A stretch of DNA of 64,000 nucleotides from assembly GCA_964586235.1 (NCBI GenBank), contig CAZPIO010000008.1, positions 41,677 to 105,676 of the forward strand. Direction: 5' to 3'. The notes below the pieces were generated by a model. That model was not told the origin of the DNA, searched no databases, and worked only from the letters and a program-made list of their open reading frames with translations. This document shows positions 19,262-29,000 of this stretch, piece by piece (the stretch's first letter is position 1; each line of letters begins with the position of its first letter). Source of the stretch: JAUCQB01 sp964586235 (GTDB lineage Bacteria; Planctomycetota; Phycisphaerae; UBA1845; PWPN01). A program made the position numbers and the translations under genes.

Positions 19262-21340
19262 TCATACAAGCTGGCTCTGGCCGTGCATGCCTCGGCTGCG
19301 CAGGGCCGGTCGCCGGACGGGATCACTGAAAGCGATCACGCTTCGCAGAGCAGTGTTGCCGTCGACCGTGCATCGTGCGACAAGCGTTACGGTCGGAGTC
19401 TTCCTGTGGTATCCGTCACTCACCCACCCCCCGATGGGCGCCTCGCTCCCTTCCAGCGTGTGAATCACCAGCCGCTCATCGAGTTCGAAGATCAACTGTC
19501 CGGCGCCCGTGTCCACGGCGAACCTGTTCGCTTCGTGCTCGAGGACGCGGCATTGCGGGGCGAGGTGGAAGAACAGCTTCACCTCATGTTGCCCGGCCGT
19601 GATGAGCTCATCGAGGACCGACAGGCTGCGGGCGGCGCCGTCCAGTTCCAGCCGGCGCCTGTGAATCACCGGCGACTTGAGACGCGTGTAGCCGTCATGC
19701 TCGCCGACGACCGTCCCCCCGTTAGCGCTGACCTCAAAGTGCAGACACCGGGCCCGAGCCCGTGCACCCCACAAGAAACGCCCGGCCATGACAGATTGAT
19801 CGCAGTCATCGACCAGAAGCGTATTGTGAGCTCTGGTGCTCCGGAAATACTCCCGCCAGGCCGGAAAGCGGAAGTAGTCATACGTTCCGGGGTCCACCAG
19901 CACCGGCGTGCCGGACAGGCGCAAGGTGAAGCTCAGCGCGTCGGCATGGCCGTGACCGGCCAGGGGCGGCAGTCCAAGCTCGCCACAGTCAAAAACGACG
20001 CTCATACAGCCGTCGCGGCCTGCTTGCCCATGCTGCAGCACGTAATACCCGGTTTGTGGAAAGCCCTTGCTGGACAGCCGGCCATCCCATGCCCTTTTGT
20101 CGTCGTACACAAGCCGTTCATATGCCTCCCGGCCGAGCGACCACAGGACCGATTCACCGGATCTGGACGCCAACGCCCTGAAATCGCTGCGATCCCACAA
20201 GGCTGCTCCTACCGCCAGCAGGCTTCGAACGCGGTCACCGCCTTCTCCGAGATCCAGCACGTACCCATCGTCACAGTCGCCGAGCATCGGCGGCCCGTCA
20301 CCACCTTCGGTCAGCGCGGCCAGGAAACCGAACATCCTCCCCAGCCGTTCCCAATAAGATGGCGGGAAATCGCAGCCGCAGTTCCGAGCCGCCAGTCCTG
20401 CCACCAGAAAGAACTCGAGTACAAACAGGTGGTACCCCATTGACAACTCGCGGTGGCCGCCGTCCTCGTGCGTTTGCGTCTGCATTTCTCGCAGCAGAAT
20501 CGCGCGGGCCTCCTGCCTCCAGGCATGCGCCCCACGAAAGCCGGAGAAGTAACAACTGCCTACGAACACGCCGGCCGCTTCGCCGACCAGATGGTTGCCT
20601 ACGGAGGAATAGCGCGAGTACTTCCTGGATATCTCCCACAGATGACGATACACCGCTGTCAGCAGCCTGGCCTGGAAATCGTCGCTGAGCCGCAGCGCCG
20701 GCCGAATCAGCTCCAGTGCCCAGACCCAGTTGATCAGGCGAATGGCCAGCTCCAAGGGGCTTCGCCAGTTCATCCCGCGACCAAACGGGCATTGTTGCAG
20801 CCAGCTCTCCAGGTGCTCAATGACCTTGTGAGCGTAAGTCGGGTTGCCGGTGAGCCGGTAGGCGCGGCCCAGTACCACCAGGTGCTGATGCCGGTTGAGC
20901 TCCCACACCAGCTTGGCATCTCCGGTCAAAGCGTAGTCACGATAGTCGATCGCCGCGGCAGACCCGAGCGGAGTCGGTTGCTGAGCCTCATACTCGTAGT
21001 TCCAGTTCAGGGGACGCTGCCCTGGCACATCCAGGATGCTGAGGAAACGCAGGTGATTCCCGCAGATCGTGTCAGCCCGCGCGATCAGAGCGGCACGCCA
21101 CCCGTCGGCTCCCGGCAAATCCTTCAGTTGTTCTGACGACGGGAGCTGTCTCAGCACGTCTGGGCATGTGGGATCTCCATTACAGCCGGCCGTTGTAAGA
21201 CGTCCAGGGGAGATCGGCCTGGCCCGCAACCACAGCAGACACCGGTCTGTCCAAGCCTGGATCGCAGCCCCGGCGCGCCAGCAGACCTCCGCGGGCGACA
21301 TGAACCTGAGCCGGCGAGCGTACCACTGCAAAGACTGCAT
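19262..21340 (-). CDS. Heparinase II/III family polysaccharide lyase-like protein
   Basis: A 692-aa protein. The N-terminal half is an alpha-rich toroid with NWNYEYEAQQPTPLG, MNWRSPLELAIRLINWVWA, and the conserved SVGNHLVGEAAGV and EDGGHRELSMGYH segments. The C-terminal half is the heparinase II/III beta-sandwich, with GHGHADALSFTLRLSGTPVLVDPGTYDY and RSTRAHNTLLVDD. Such proteins occur in exopolysaccharide loci as putative lyases that trim or release the polymer. No signal peptide is visible, so location is uncertain. The ATG at 21340 is preceded by GGGAGG 4-5 nt upstream. Confidence 0.85.
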   Translation of the reverse strand: MQSLQWYARRLRFMSPAEVCWRAGAAIQAWTDRCLLWLRARPISPGRLTTAGCNGDPTCPDVLRQLPSSEQLKDLPGADGWRAALIARADTICGNHLRFLSILDVPGQRPLNWNYEYEAQQPTPLGSAAAIDYRDYALTGDAKLVWELNRHQHLVVLGRAYRLTGNPTYAHKVIEHLESWLQQCPFGRGMNWRSPLELAIRLINWVWALELIRPALRLSDDFQARLLTAVYRHLWEISRKYSRYSSVGNHLVGEAAGVFVGSCYFSGFRGAHAWRQEARAILLREMQTQTHEDGGHRELSMGYHLFVLEFFLVAGLAARNCGCDFPPSYWERLGRMFGFLAALTEGGDGPPMLGDCDDGYVLDLGEGGDRVRSLLAVGAALWDRSDFRALASRSGESVLWSLGREAYERLVYDDKRAWDGRLSSKGFPQTGYYVLQHGQAGRDGCMSVVFDCGELGLPPLAGHGHADALSFTLRLSGTPVLVDPGTYDYFRFPAWREYFRSTRAHNTLLVDDCDQSVMAGRFLWGARARARCLHFEVSANGGTVVGEHDGYTRLKSPVIHRRRLELDGAARSLSVLDELITAGQHEVKLFFHLAPQCRVLEHEANRFAVDTGAGQLIFELDERLVIHTLEGSEAPIGGWVSDGYHRKTPTVTLVARCTVDGNTALRSVIAFSDPVRRPALRSRGMHGQSQLV

Positions 21341-21350
21341 CGATCCTCCC

Positions 21351-21737
21351 TCAACTCACCAGTTCCAGCCCTGCATCGGGGTCCAGGTCGGTGAAGGACT
21401 TCGGCTGAACCGGCACGAAGGGGAATTCGGTCTCTACCCGGGACCAGTCGATCCGAGTGCCCTTCGACAAGCTCTCGGTCAGAATCTTCTGGACCTCCGG
21501 CCAGACACCCGCGAGCTGCCAGTCACGCAGACGGCGAAGACAGGTCATGCCGCAACCGCAGCCTAACTCGGCCGGCAGGTCGCCCCACGCAATCCCCGTC
21601 CGCAAAACAAAAACAATCCCGGTCAGCGCTTGCCGGTCCGAAAGCGCCGGCCTGCCCCCCTTCGGCCGTCGCCGGCGAACAGGCAGCCTTTCCTTGACCA
21701 ATTCCCAGACTCGGTCGGGCAACACTTGTGTAGGCAT
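21351..21737 (-). pseudogene. Truncated IS5-type transposase (N-terminal, DUF4096-like part)
   Basis: A 128-codon frame whose first 100 residues match the N-terminal ORF of IS5-group transposases: LPDRVWELVKERLP, GRPALSDRQALTGIVFVLRTGIAWGDLP, and CLRRLRDWQLAGVWPEVQ. After RIDWSR the usual continuation (VDSSSV...) is missing and an unrelated tail follows up to a stop 10 bp before the heparinase-like gene. There is no second ORF with DDE residues. No clear terminal inverted repeats are seen. It is a remnant of an insertion between the nusG-like gene and the rest of the locus. Confidence 0.75.
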
Positions 21738-21904
21738 GAGGTCTATCCTTGCGATCAGCTAAACGTGTCCATCGAGCGGCAATTACGTGAAGTGCCTTGC
21801 AGCGGTGTGTGGTCTTCAGACGGGTCCGTCTGGACTCCGTCCCCGTCGACTAAGCTCATTCTTGGCCGTAACCGCTTGGGAAGAAGTGAGTTATGGCCTT
21901 TCTG

Positions 21905-22498
21905 CTAGTCGATTGCTTCAAGCATGGCAGGGTCGATTTCGAGCTCCGCCGACTGGCCAAGCGTCTCGACCCCTACATAGATCCGGCACGAACCGCGTCG
22001 CCGGAGCACAACGCCCTCCAGGCCCGCCAGACTCCCTCGCACGATCCGGCAGCGCCGGCCGCGACACAGGTGTGGATACAGGTCCACTGATTCGCTGCTG
22101 GTGGTGACGAGGTACACATGACGGAGTTCCGTTCTCAGTTGCCCCTGGTCCACCACGTTGATGACGGCCGCCGCCCGATGCGTGAGTAACGTCGCATACC
22201 GTTCGTCGTCGCCGCCGCACATGAAGAGGTAACCAGGAAAGAGCGGTATCTCGGTTAATGAAACGTGGCCGGCGTGCTTCCGCCGCGTTCGAACCAGCGG
22301 AAGAAAGTAACCGATTCTCATGGCGGTCAGGTCGCCAGCCAATGCTTTCTCATTGCGTGACTTGGTGTGAACCAGCCACCATCGTCCGTCGTATATGTCG
22401 ACCGGGCAAGCCGCAGGACCGTCGAGCATGCGGATCCGACCCGCCATCGCCGGTGCCGCCTCCGTCTGACTGCTCGCTGCTCGACCATCCATCGCCAT
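21905..22498 (-). CDS. NusG paralogue, operon-specific transcription antiterminator (RfaH/UpxY-like)
   Basis: A 197-aa protein. The NGN domain shows WWLVHTKSRNEKALAGDLTAMRIGYFLPLV and ITEIPLFPGYLFMCG-like text (TEIPLFPGYLF). The C-terminal KOW-like part reads RCRIVRGSLAGLEGVVLRRRG. Specialised NusG proteins at the head of capsule and exopolysaccharide loci let RNA polymerase read through long operons, usually after recruitment at a leader element. It is the first gene of the 22-kb minus-strand polysaccharide locus, which fits. The start is the ATG at 22498; a GTG at 22501 and another ATG at 22492 are adjacent. The recruitment element was not identified. Confidence 0.88.
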   Translation of the reverse strand: MAMDGRAASSQTEAAPAMAGRIRMLDGPAACPVDIYDGRWWLVHTKSRNEKALAGDLTAMRIGYFLPLVRTRRKHAGHVSLTEIPLFPGYLFMCGGDDERYATLLTHRAAAVINVVDQGQLRTELRHVYLVTTSSESVDLYPHLCRGRRCRIVRGSLAGLEGVVLRRRGSCRIYVGVETLGQSAELEIDPAMLEAID

Positions 22499-22624
22499 CA
22501 CACGAACCTGCCGGCCTCTGCCCCCGGTGACTGCCCGGCGGGTTCTTCATCCCGCTGCGGGCGCGTAACAGCGTCCCTCGCCGCAAACGCGCCCCGGTCG
22601 CGCGACAAGGTGGTGCTGCTATCC

Positions 22625-22643
22625 GTTTTCAAAAAGGGAAAAC
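22625..22643. promoter_or_regulatory. Palindrome upstream of the nusG-like gene (possible operator)
   Basis: GTTTTC, a 7-nt A/G spacer, then GAAAAC form a perfect 6-bp inverted repeat in an AT-rich patch within otherwise GC-rich DNA, about 130 bp upstream of the nusG-like start. This is compatible with a protein-binding site, but nothing else supports it. Confidence 0.3.
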
Positions 22644-22698
22644 ACGCGAGAGACCCGCCCCCATAGGCGTTATCGGTACTGCCGGCTGAGGCCCGGGC

Positions 22699-22726
22699 TT
22701 GACTACCGACACCGGGGGCCTAGAAT
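22699..22726 (+). promoter_or_regulatory. Sigma-70-like promoter
   Basis: TTGACT at 22699-22704 and TAGAAT at 22721-22726 are separated by 16 nt. It points rightwards, away from the polysaccharide operon, with a predicted start near 22732-22734. No coding gene begins soon after, but a terminator follows within about 85 nt. Confidence 0.55.
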
Positions 22727-22732
22727 GCTGAA

Positions 22733-22814
22733 CAATGCGCAGGCCCACTGCGCGTTTCCCCGGGGTTAGCCAGCCCATGACTGTGACAAGGACAAGCTGG
22801 CCAACCCCCTTTTT
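22733..22814 (+). ncRNA. Candidate short terminated RNA with two hairpins
   Basis: Starting at the predicted transcription start, the sequence first forms a perfect 6-bp hairpin with a 5-nt loop (GCGCAG at 22737-22742 and CTGCGC at 22748-22753). It then forms a 13-bp hairpin followed by five T residues. The promoter, compact structured body and terminator together suggest an RNA of about 80 nt. It does not match any RNA family I can recognise (not tmRNA, RNase P, 6S or SRP by eye). No start codon with a ribosome site is evident. Confidence 0.4.
22762..22814 (+). terminator. Rho-independent terminator
   Basis: GGGGTTAGCCAGC (22762-22774) pairs with GCTGGCCAACCCC (22796-22808) with one mismatch across a 21-nt loop, and is followed by CTTTTT. 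On the minus strand the hairpin would not be followed by a U tract, so it acts rightwards. Confidence 0.6.
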
Positions 22815-24098
22815 ATGTCCGAAAGTCCTGCCTCCTCTGTTCTCCGCTCCCGAAGCACTATCCCCTTGTCCCCAAAGGTATCGAAACCAGGGCTTCTGCC
22901 CGTTTTCGGGCAGGCCGGGGCGACACCAAGACCCCCGGGCCGGTTAAGGCCCCTGGAACACCATCGCGCAGGGCCCGAGCCCGTCTGTCATTCCCTGTCG
23001 AAGAGAGAGAATCTGTGATGTTCTCCCACAGCCCTGACGTGAAGTCCCTTTCGCATCGTCGGCCGAACACTTCTTATGGAAGACTCAGCCTTCCACCTAC
23101 AACCGCAGATGCCGTACCTCCTTCGCTTGGAGGCCCTCCGGGAAGCATCGATTGGCCGGAAACTCCCCCAACTTGTGCGGAATTACGCCTGGAGCACAAC
23201 CTCCGGGCAACGCACGCGAGAGTCATCATTCGCCAGACTTACAAGCCTAAAGAAACGTCCAGTCGAAGCACAGATCGTTCCCCGTATTCCAACGTCTCAC
23301 GTGCAGTAACCATAAGCCCCCTTCACTGGCCTGTCAATGGGGTGTTTTGTGATTCCCGGTTAAGGCGCCTCTGTGGCCGCATGGGGGAGCAGTCCTGCGG
23401 CCTTCGCAACGTGTTTGTTTTCAGTTGCTTACACAATTCAAGATGCAGACCCTGTCGGCGGTTGCGGTGTGCGCGTAAGAAGTTTTTTTTTAGGGTTGTG
23501 AGATTCTCGGGGGTGCGCTACTCCATTTCGATGCGGATGCGAACCAGAAAATAACCAACCATATGATGGATGATTCGGCCCGAGTTGTGCCCGAGCGTAC
23601 GTGTTTGGCGTGCGGGCGTCTGGCTCTTTTTGCCCGGATGCGGTTCTACGTGTGGTCTGGGGATGCTCGCCGAGCCCGGATGACACTTGGCGGCGCAGAA
23701 AAGTCGGCAAAAAATGCCTGACCCGCTCTCTTGCACGCTAAACACGTACGTGCGGGTACCGCACGCAACCGCCGCCACTCGCGAACGCCTGCCTGGATGA
23801 GCGATCGTTGCCCGCTCCGACCAGACCGATACGGCCTCCGCCCTTCACGATTTCGACATAACCTCATGCCGAGAATGTCCTGCATGCCCTTGGGGGCCGT
23901 ACAATGGTAACGCATGACCCGGCCCTGCGACCGAACACGGCTATCCGGCAGATCTCGGCTCGAGAACGCTCATGCGAAGTAGTGTGACGCCGATCGCGGA
24001 TCATCGCTGACGGGGCACGGTCATCGGAACACTCTTCAGTGCCTGCCAGACCGCCGGCCGGATGGGGTCTGGCCATGGCCCTGGATCGGAGGTGCCCA
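22815..24098. other. Gene-poor, hairpin-rich intergenic region
   Basis: About 1.3 kb without a convincing gene: open frames here have biased, low-complexity composition, no family motifs and no ribosome sites. It does hold several strong inverted repeats: CTGCCCG-TTTT-CGGGCAG at 22896-22913, GGGCC/GGCCC at 22937-22952, GGCCGCA/TGCGGCC at 23375-23402, a run of nine T residues near 23480, and the 18-bp arms annotated separately. It may encode structured RNA or be a decayed element. Confidence 0.45.
23596..23750. repeat. Long-range inverted repeat, 18-bp arms
   Basis: CGTACGTGTTTGGCGTGC at 23596-23613 and GCACGCTAAACACGTACG at 23733-23750 are reverse complements with a single mismatch, spaced by 119 bp. 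Immediately right of it, GTGCGG-GTA-CCGCAC forms a second small hairpin. This could be the terminal repeats of a tiny decayed element or the closing stem of a structured RNA. Confidence 0.55.
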
Positions 24099-24950
24099 AT
24101 GCGATGGGAAAATCGACGCGAGAGCTCGAATGTTGAAGACCGCCGTGGAACGAAAAAACTGGCGATCGGCGGAGGAGGGCTGGTCACGCTGATCATCGTT
24201 GTGATTGCCCTTTACACCGGCCGCGACCCCACACCCCTGCTGAATCAGGCCGCCGTGGATAACACCGCCGCACCCGCGCAGGTCGACCCCGCCCAGGAGC
24301 CGCTTCGCCGCTTTGTGAGCGTGGTCCTGGCGGATACCGAGGATGTCTGGGGAGATCTGTTTCCCAAGCAGTTCAATCGCCCATACCAGCAGCCGCACCT
24401 GGTCTTGTTCAGCGGCCGGGTGGATTCCGCCTGCGGAATGGCCTCAGCCGCGGCCGGACCGTTCTACTGCCCGGGAGACCACAAGGCCTACCTCGACCTC
24501 GAGTTTTTTCAGCAGATGCGGGACCGCTTTCACGCTCCCGGCGACTTCGCGATGGCTTATGTCATCGCCCACGAGATCGGACACCACGTTCAGAACCTGC
24601 TCGGGATCAATGACCAGGTCGATGATGCCCGAAAACGGTTAAGCGAAGCCGAATATAACCGCCTTTCCGTCCGGCTTGAACTCCAGGCCGATTTCCTGGC
24701 GGGCGTCTGGGCGCACCATGCACATCGAACCAAGAACATCCTGGAGGACGGCGACGTCGAAGAGGCTCTGGGGGCTGCCCAGGCCATCGGGGATGATACC
24801 CTCCAGAAGCAATCGCAGGGCTACGTCGTCCCTGATTCATTCACCCACGGCACCAGCGAGCAGCGGGCGAAGTGGTTCCGCGACGGACTCCGGACGGGCG
24901 ATGTTTCGCGGATGCGGCTTCTCTTCGATCTGCCCGACCACGAGTTGTAG
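24099..24950 (+). CDS. Neutral zinc metallopeptidase family (YpfJ/KPN_02809-like)
   Basis: A 283-aa protein. The N-terminus is charged, then a TM segment GGLVTLIIVVIALYTG at about residues 26-41, then a soluble domain with YCPGDHKAYLDLEFFQQM, the zinc site AYVIAHEIGHHVQNLLG (HExxH), and LELQADFLAGVWAHHA, where the Glu serves as the further ligand in this family. All are intact. Its cellular substrate is unknown; the protease domain is expected to face the periplasm. The start is ATG 24099, which has GGAGG 6 nt upstream; the frame extends further up to 24039 without a ribosome site. It stands alone on the plus strand. Confidence 0.9.
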   Translation: MRWENRRESSNVEDRRGTKKLAIGGGGLVTLIIVVIALYTGRDPTPLLNQAAVDNTAAPAQVDPAQEPLRRFVSVVLADTEDVWGDLFPKQFNRPYQQPHLVLFSGRVDSACGMASAAAGPFYCPGDHKAYLDLEFFQQMRDRFHAPGDFAMAYVIAHEIGHHVQNLLGINDQVDDARKRLSEAEYNRLSVRLELQADFLAGVWAHHAHRTKNILEDGDVEEALGAAQAIGDDTLQKQSQGYVVPDSFTHGTSEQRAKWFRDGLRTGDVSRMRLLFDLPDHEL

Positions 24951-25034
24951 ACCGCCCGCCGCGGCAACGCCGTTGTGACGCGTCCTCGGGTTAGTGATTC
25001 GCCCGTGTCCGAACGGGACAACCGGACGTCGGAG

Positions 25035-25460
25035 TCAGGACTGCCTGCCGCCCAGGAAGGATTGCAGCAGGCCGGCCAGGCCCGCGCCATCGGGCAGCTT
25101 GCCATCCGGTGAGAGCTTGTCGACAAGTTGCGGCAGCAACTGGGCCAGCCCTCCTGCGGTCTCCTCCTTGGACAGCCCGGCACTCTGGGCAATCTCTGCA
25201 ATCTTCTGCTCACCCAGCGAAGCCTGCACATCCTGGCCGCTGATGGGCGTGTTCGAGCCGGTCCCGATCCACGACTGCACGGCCTCGCCAAGCCCCTTCT
25301 GCCGGAAACTGTCCAGGAGGCCGTTGAGCCCACCTCCTCCGATCATCCCCATGATGCTGTTCACCAGGTTCTGCTGACCAGCCGAAGGAGCCGCTCCCTG
25401 TCCCTGGGGTCCCTCGCCCTGCGAGAGAATGGAGTCCATCAGGTTCTTCAACATGCTCAT
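25035..25460 (-). CDS. YidB family protein (DUF937)
   Basis: A 141-aa protein with the DUF937/YidB pattern: a flexible N-terminus, MIGGGGLNGLLDSFRQKGLGEAVQSWIGTG, then GQDVQASLGEQKIAEIAQSAGLSKEETAGGLAQLLPQLVDKLSPDGKLP, with a Gly-rich C-terminus ending SFLGGRQS. The function of YidB is unknown. The start is placed at ATG 25460, 6 nt after GGAGG; ATG codons at 25466 and 25454 are close by. It converges with the metallopeptidase gene with an 84-bp gap. Confidence 0.88.
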   Translation of the reverse strand: MSMLKNLMDSILSQGEGPQGQGAAPSAGQQNLVNSIMGMIGGGGLNGLLDSFRQKGLGEAVQSWIGTGSNTPISGQDVQASLGEQKIAEIAQSAGLSKEETAGGLAQLLPQLVDKLSPDGKLPDGAGLAGLLQSFLGGRQS

Positions 25461-26026
25461 CTGCATCCTCCAATCATGTGTCCTATCTGGTTCTCCTGGT
25501 CCTGCCTCAGTCTCTTCGTTCAGCGCCAGGCTATGCTGAGCGAACGCCACGCAGTTGCTCTTGGGCTCAAAAAAAGACTCTTCGCGTTGACCTCGGTCAT
25601 GAACTCAACTTTGTTTCGTTCGTCTTTCTGTACCGGCGGCCGTTCTGCTCGTGGGACCACCGACAAGCACCGAGGAACGACAAAACGCGATCGCTCACAC
25701 GATCGTGCGTCAGAGACTGCTCAGTCGAAGGCTCGTGGTCATGGTAGGTTTGTCCTAGAGACAAGGCAAGAGCAGTACGTATATTGCAGTAGGTATTTTC
25801 AGTATCTCAGGCAGGCAAATGTCGGTCAGCCTGCAGGGATCGCTGTACGCGGTCTGTCCTGCTCTGGGGCAAATAACCGGGGTGATTCACCACTCCGCCT
25901 GTTCTCGCAGGCATCTCGACAGCACCGCCGATCTTCGAGGGCGTTTCACGACCACGGGTCATGGCAGAACCGGCACGACTTCATGCTGATGGCCAGGCGG
26001 TCGCCCGGCTGCCCTGCTCGCCGCTG
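25461..26026. other. Intergenic region without a gene
   Basis: About 560 bp between the yidB-like start and the end of the AsmA-like gene. Codon statistics and motifs do not support any frame. I see no repeat or clear terminator; the part next to 25460 should contain the yidB-like promoter. Confidence 0.4.
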
Positions 26027-29000
26027 TCACTTTCTTGGCGCGGCCTTCTTCCCCTGCTCACGGTCCTTCAGGAGGCTGTCGAGCAGCTTCTTTGTTGCGT
26101 CCTCCAAGGGCTTAGCGGTCGGCTGCGTAGATGACGACTGATCGGGCGGCTTTTTGCCAGCGGAATCCTGTTTTGACTTGCGGAGGGCGTCTATCACACC
26201 GGCCGCCTCCCCCGCCACGGCTGACCGCATCGCTCGTTCGACCAACGGCTTGATGTCCACGCGGGTCAGGTCCACTTTCGGCAATAGCCGGTTGCCCGTC
26301 ATCGGGACCGCCACGCGGGCGCCTTCCAGCAGGCGCGCATATTCGATGACCGGCCCGCGGACACCGAATCGCTCGAGCAGCGCGGCCCGTACGGGAACGG
26401 ACACAGTCAGGTCAACCGTCTCGTCAAGCCCGACGGAGCCGGAGAACTTCAGGTCGAAGTTCTCCGGAAAGACCATTGTCAGGTTGTCATACCAGATGCG
26501 ACCGTCCCTCAGGGTGAAGTCCACGCCGTCCATTGTCACCGCCAGCATGTTCTCCTTGTCCAGTGCCCCCAATTCGAGCAGCACGGCCATCGGCCCGCCA
26601 AACTGGACCTTGAAGTCCTTCATGTCCAGTCGGCCCCGGCCGCTGCCGCTTCGATTGATCTCCTCGCTCAGCGGCACGAGCACATCCTGCGTCGTGAGCG
26701 AGAGTGTGCCCTCCGCGCGAGTCATGAAAGCGAAAATCGGATTGACCCGGCTGAGCACGTGCCGGCCGATCTCCGGCGTAATCTGGGCTCCTTCGACCAC
26801 AAGAACTCTGCCGGGCAGACGGAACATCGGGTCCGGTGTGCGAAGGTCGATCACGCCGCCGAGGCGGACTTGCCCGATGCTCGCCGGGATAGCCGTCACC
26901 GGCATTGTGAGCTCTCCGTCGCGCAGAGCGGGCGAGAGCTTCGCCTTGCCCAGGGTCACCCCATATGCCTTGACGGAGGTCCATCCGGCATCCAGCCCGC
27001 CGGTGATGCCGCGATAGACCGGGCGGATCTCCGGCTGATGCGCGGGGCCCGCCACGGTAAACGCACCCGCGGCGGTGCCGGCGAAAGACAGCGCCTCGCG
27101 TGTTGCCGGGGCCAATTCGTGGATGAGGGAGGTGATACGGTCCCAGGATCCTTCGTACGACCCGGACAGCGACAAGACGCACGCGGTCGAATAGCGATCG
27201 ATCTTGCCCGTCATCCTGGCGGACAGCAGTTGGGAAGCGAGCTGAAACTGTTTCAGGGTGATGTTCTCTTCTCGCGTGTTCACGGCTGCGTCGTAGATGA
27301 ACTCAACCCGGTCTTCGCGAACAGCCTGCTTGCCGGCACCGATTTCGAGAGAGTCGACGCGGCAATTGCCTGACGCATCGATAGCGCCTGCGGTTGAAGC
27401 GCAGGTCCCGGCGAGCGTCAGCCGGCCGGCGATTTGCGGCGGGGTCTTCCATTGGCCGATACGGCCGGCCGTCGCGAGGCACCGGGCCAGGTCCGCGGTC
27501 GCCTCGACCTTGCCGTCGAGGCTGAGTCTCTCACGAGTCTCCAAGTGGACTTGTCTGGCGGTCGCGCGCGCCAGACCACTATCCAACTCCGCGGTTTCGA
27601 TGCTCAACGTGCCGAGCGCCGGCGACCAGCGCGCGTCCGACCAGCCGAGCACGATGTCCTGCTTCGCAAGCAGTTCGCCGTCCACGGTGGCATTGCGCAA
27701 CGCGGCCTGTCCGCCGGAGACAACCGGTCCGTCAGCCGAGGCCCGATCGATCTTCACACGAACAGCAGCCGTACCCGCATAGCGATTCAGGTCCTTCACG
27801 CCATACCCGGCCGCCTTGGAGCCCAGGTAAGCCAGGTCGGCGTTCTTAACATCCGCCTCGGCGGAGCAGGTGCCCTGGTCAAAATCGAACCACCCGGAGC
27901 CGGAGGCAACAACCTGGCCGTCGACGTCGGCGGCAAAGCCGGAGGTTACGAGCTTCACGACCCTTCCGCTCGCCAGTTCCAGATGCCCCGTCTGCTTCAG
28001 CGCTGCCTTAGCGGCCTCCAGTCGGCCCTTCTCTGTCTCATAGCGCAGGTCGCTCGCGACCAGGTCGCATGCCACGTCGATCCGGTCGTCGCCGGCACGC
28101 TTCACGCCGAGCGTTCCGGTTATCAGCCCGGCCGGTTCTCTCAAACCGATGTCAACCACTTGCCCGAGCTGCTGGTTGAGTTTGCCGAGGTCCGCCGTGA
28201 GATCCGCGTGCAGTTCCGAAGCAGTGCCGGTGGCGACGACTCGAGCGAAGTCCGACTCGACCTCGGTTCGGTGTATCTTCAGGCCGTGCTTTGCCTCCAG
28301 CGACACGTCGAATGCCGCGACGATCGGCTCCCAGCGTGTGGTTCGTCCCTTGTCGACGGCAGTCAGTTCAGCCAGTCGGATCGATCCCTTCAGGGCCGGC
28401 TGCGCGCCGCCGCGAATGCTCAGATCCTCGATCCCGAGATGCCCGCCGGTGATCTGCACGCCGGGCCGGATGTGGAGCAACGCCGGCACCGCCTGCGCCA
28501 GGACGGCGAGATTCACGTTGGAGCTTGCGTCGACGGTCAAGTCCGGCATCGCGATCTCGCTGCCCGTCAGCACGGCGGACAGCAGTTGCCGCGCCGAGAT
28601 TCGGACAGGCTGACCGGACAGCGCATAGGTCATGCGGACCTGGGCGTTCCCCGCTTGCCCGGCCAGAGAGACATCCGCGGACATCCCGGCAGACGTCATG
28701 CGCGTCTGACCCTCGATCGCCAGGTCGGTCGGGTTGATCGCCGCCGTCCCCGCCCGGGCAATCTGGACCCCGGTCACGCGCGACTTGACGTCAACCAGCG
28801 TCTCGCCCGGCTTGAACGTCAATCTGGCGTCCAGGTTGCCCTTCCCGGCCGCGCTCACCTGTTCCATAATAAACCGGGTAAGACTGGCAATATCTACTTC
28901 GCCACTGGTGATGGCTTTGACCTGCCCGGATGTCTGAGACAGGTCCAGTCGGCCGTTCGTGGTGAACTGCTGGATCGCCGCGTCGACGGCCACGGTCGAG

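Noticed and set aside
23015..23554. Plus-strand open frame of 179 codons in the gene-poor region
   Set aside because: No ribosome site, Arg/Cys/Ser-rich translation without structure, and it crosses a T9 run; more likely non-coding.
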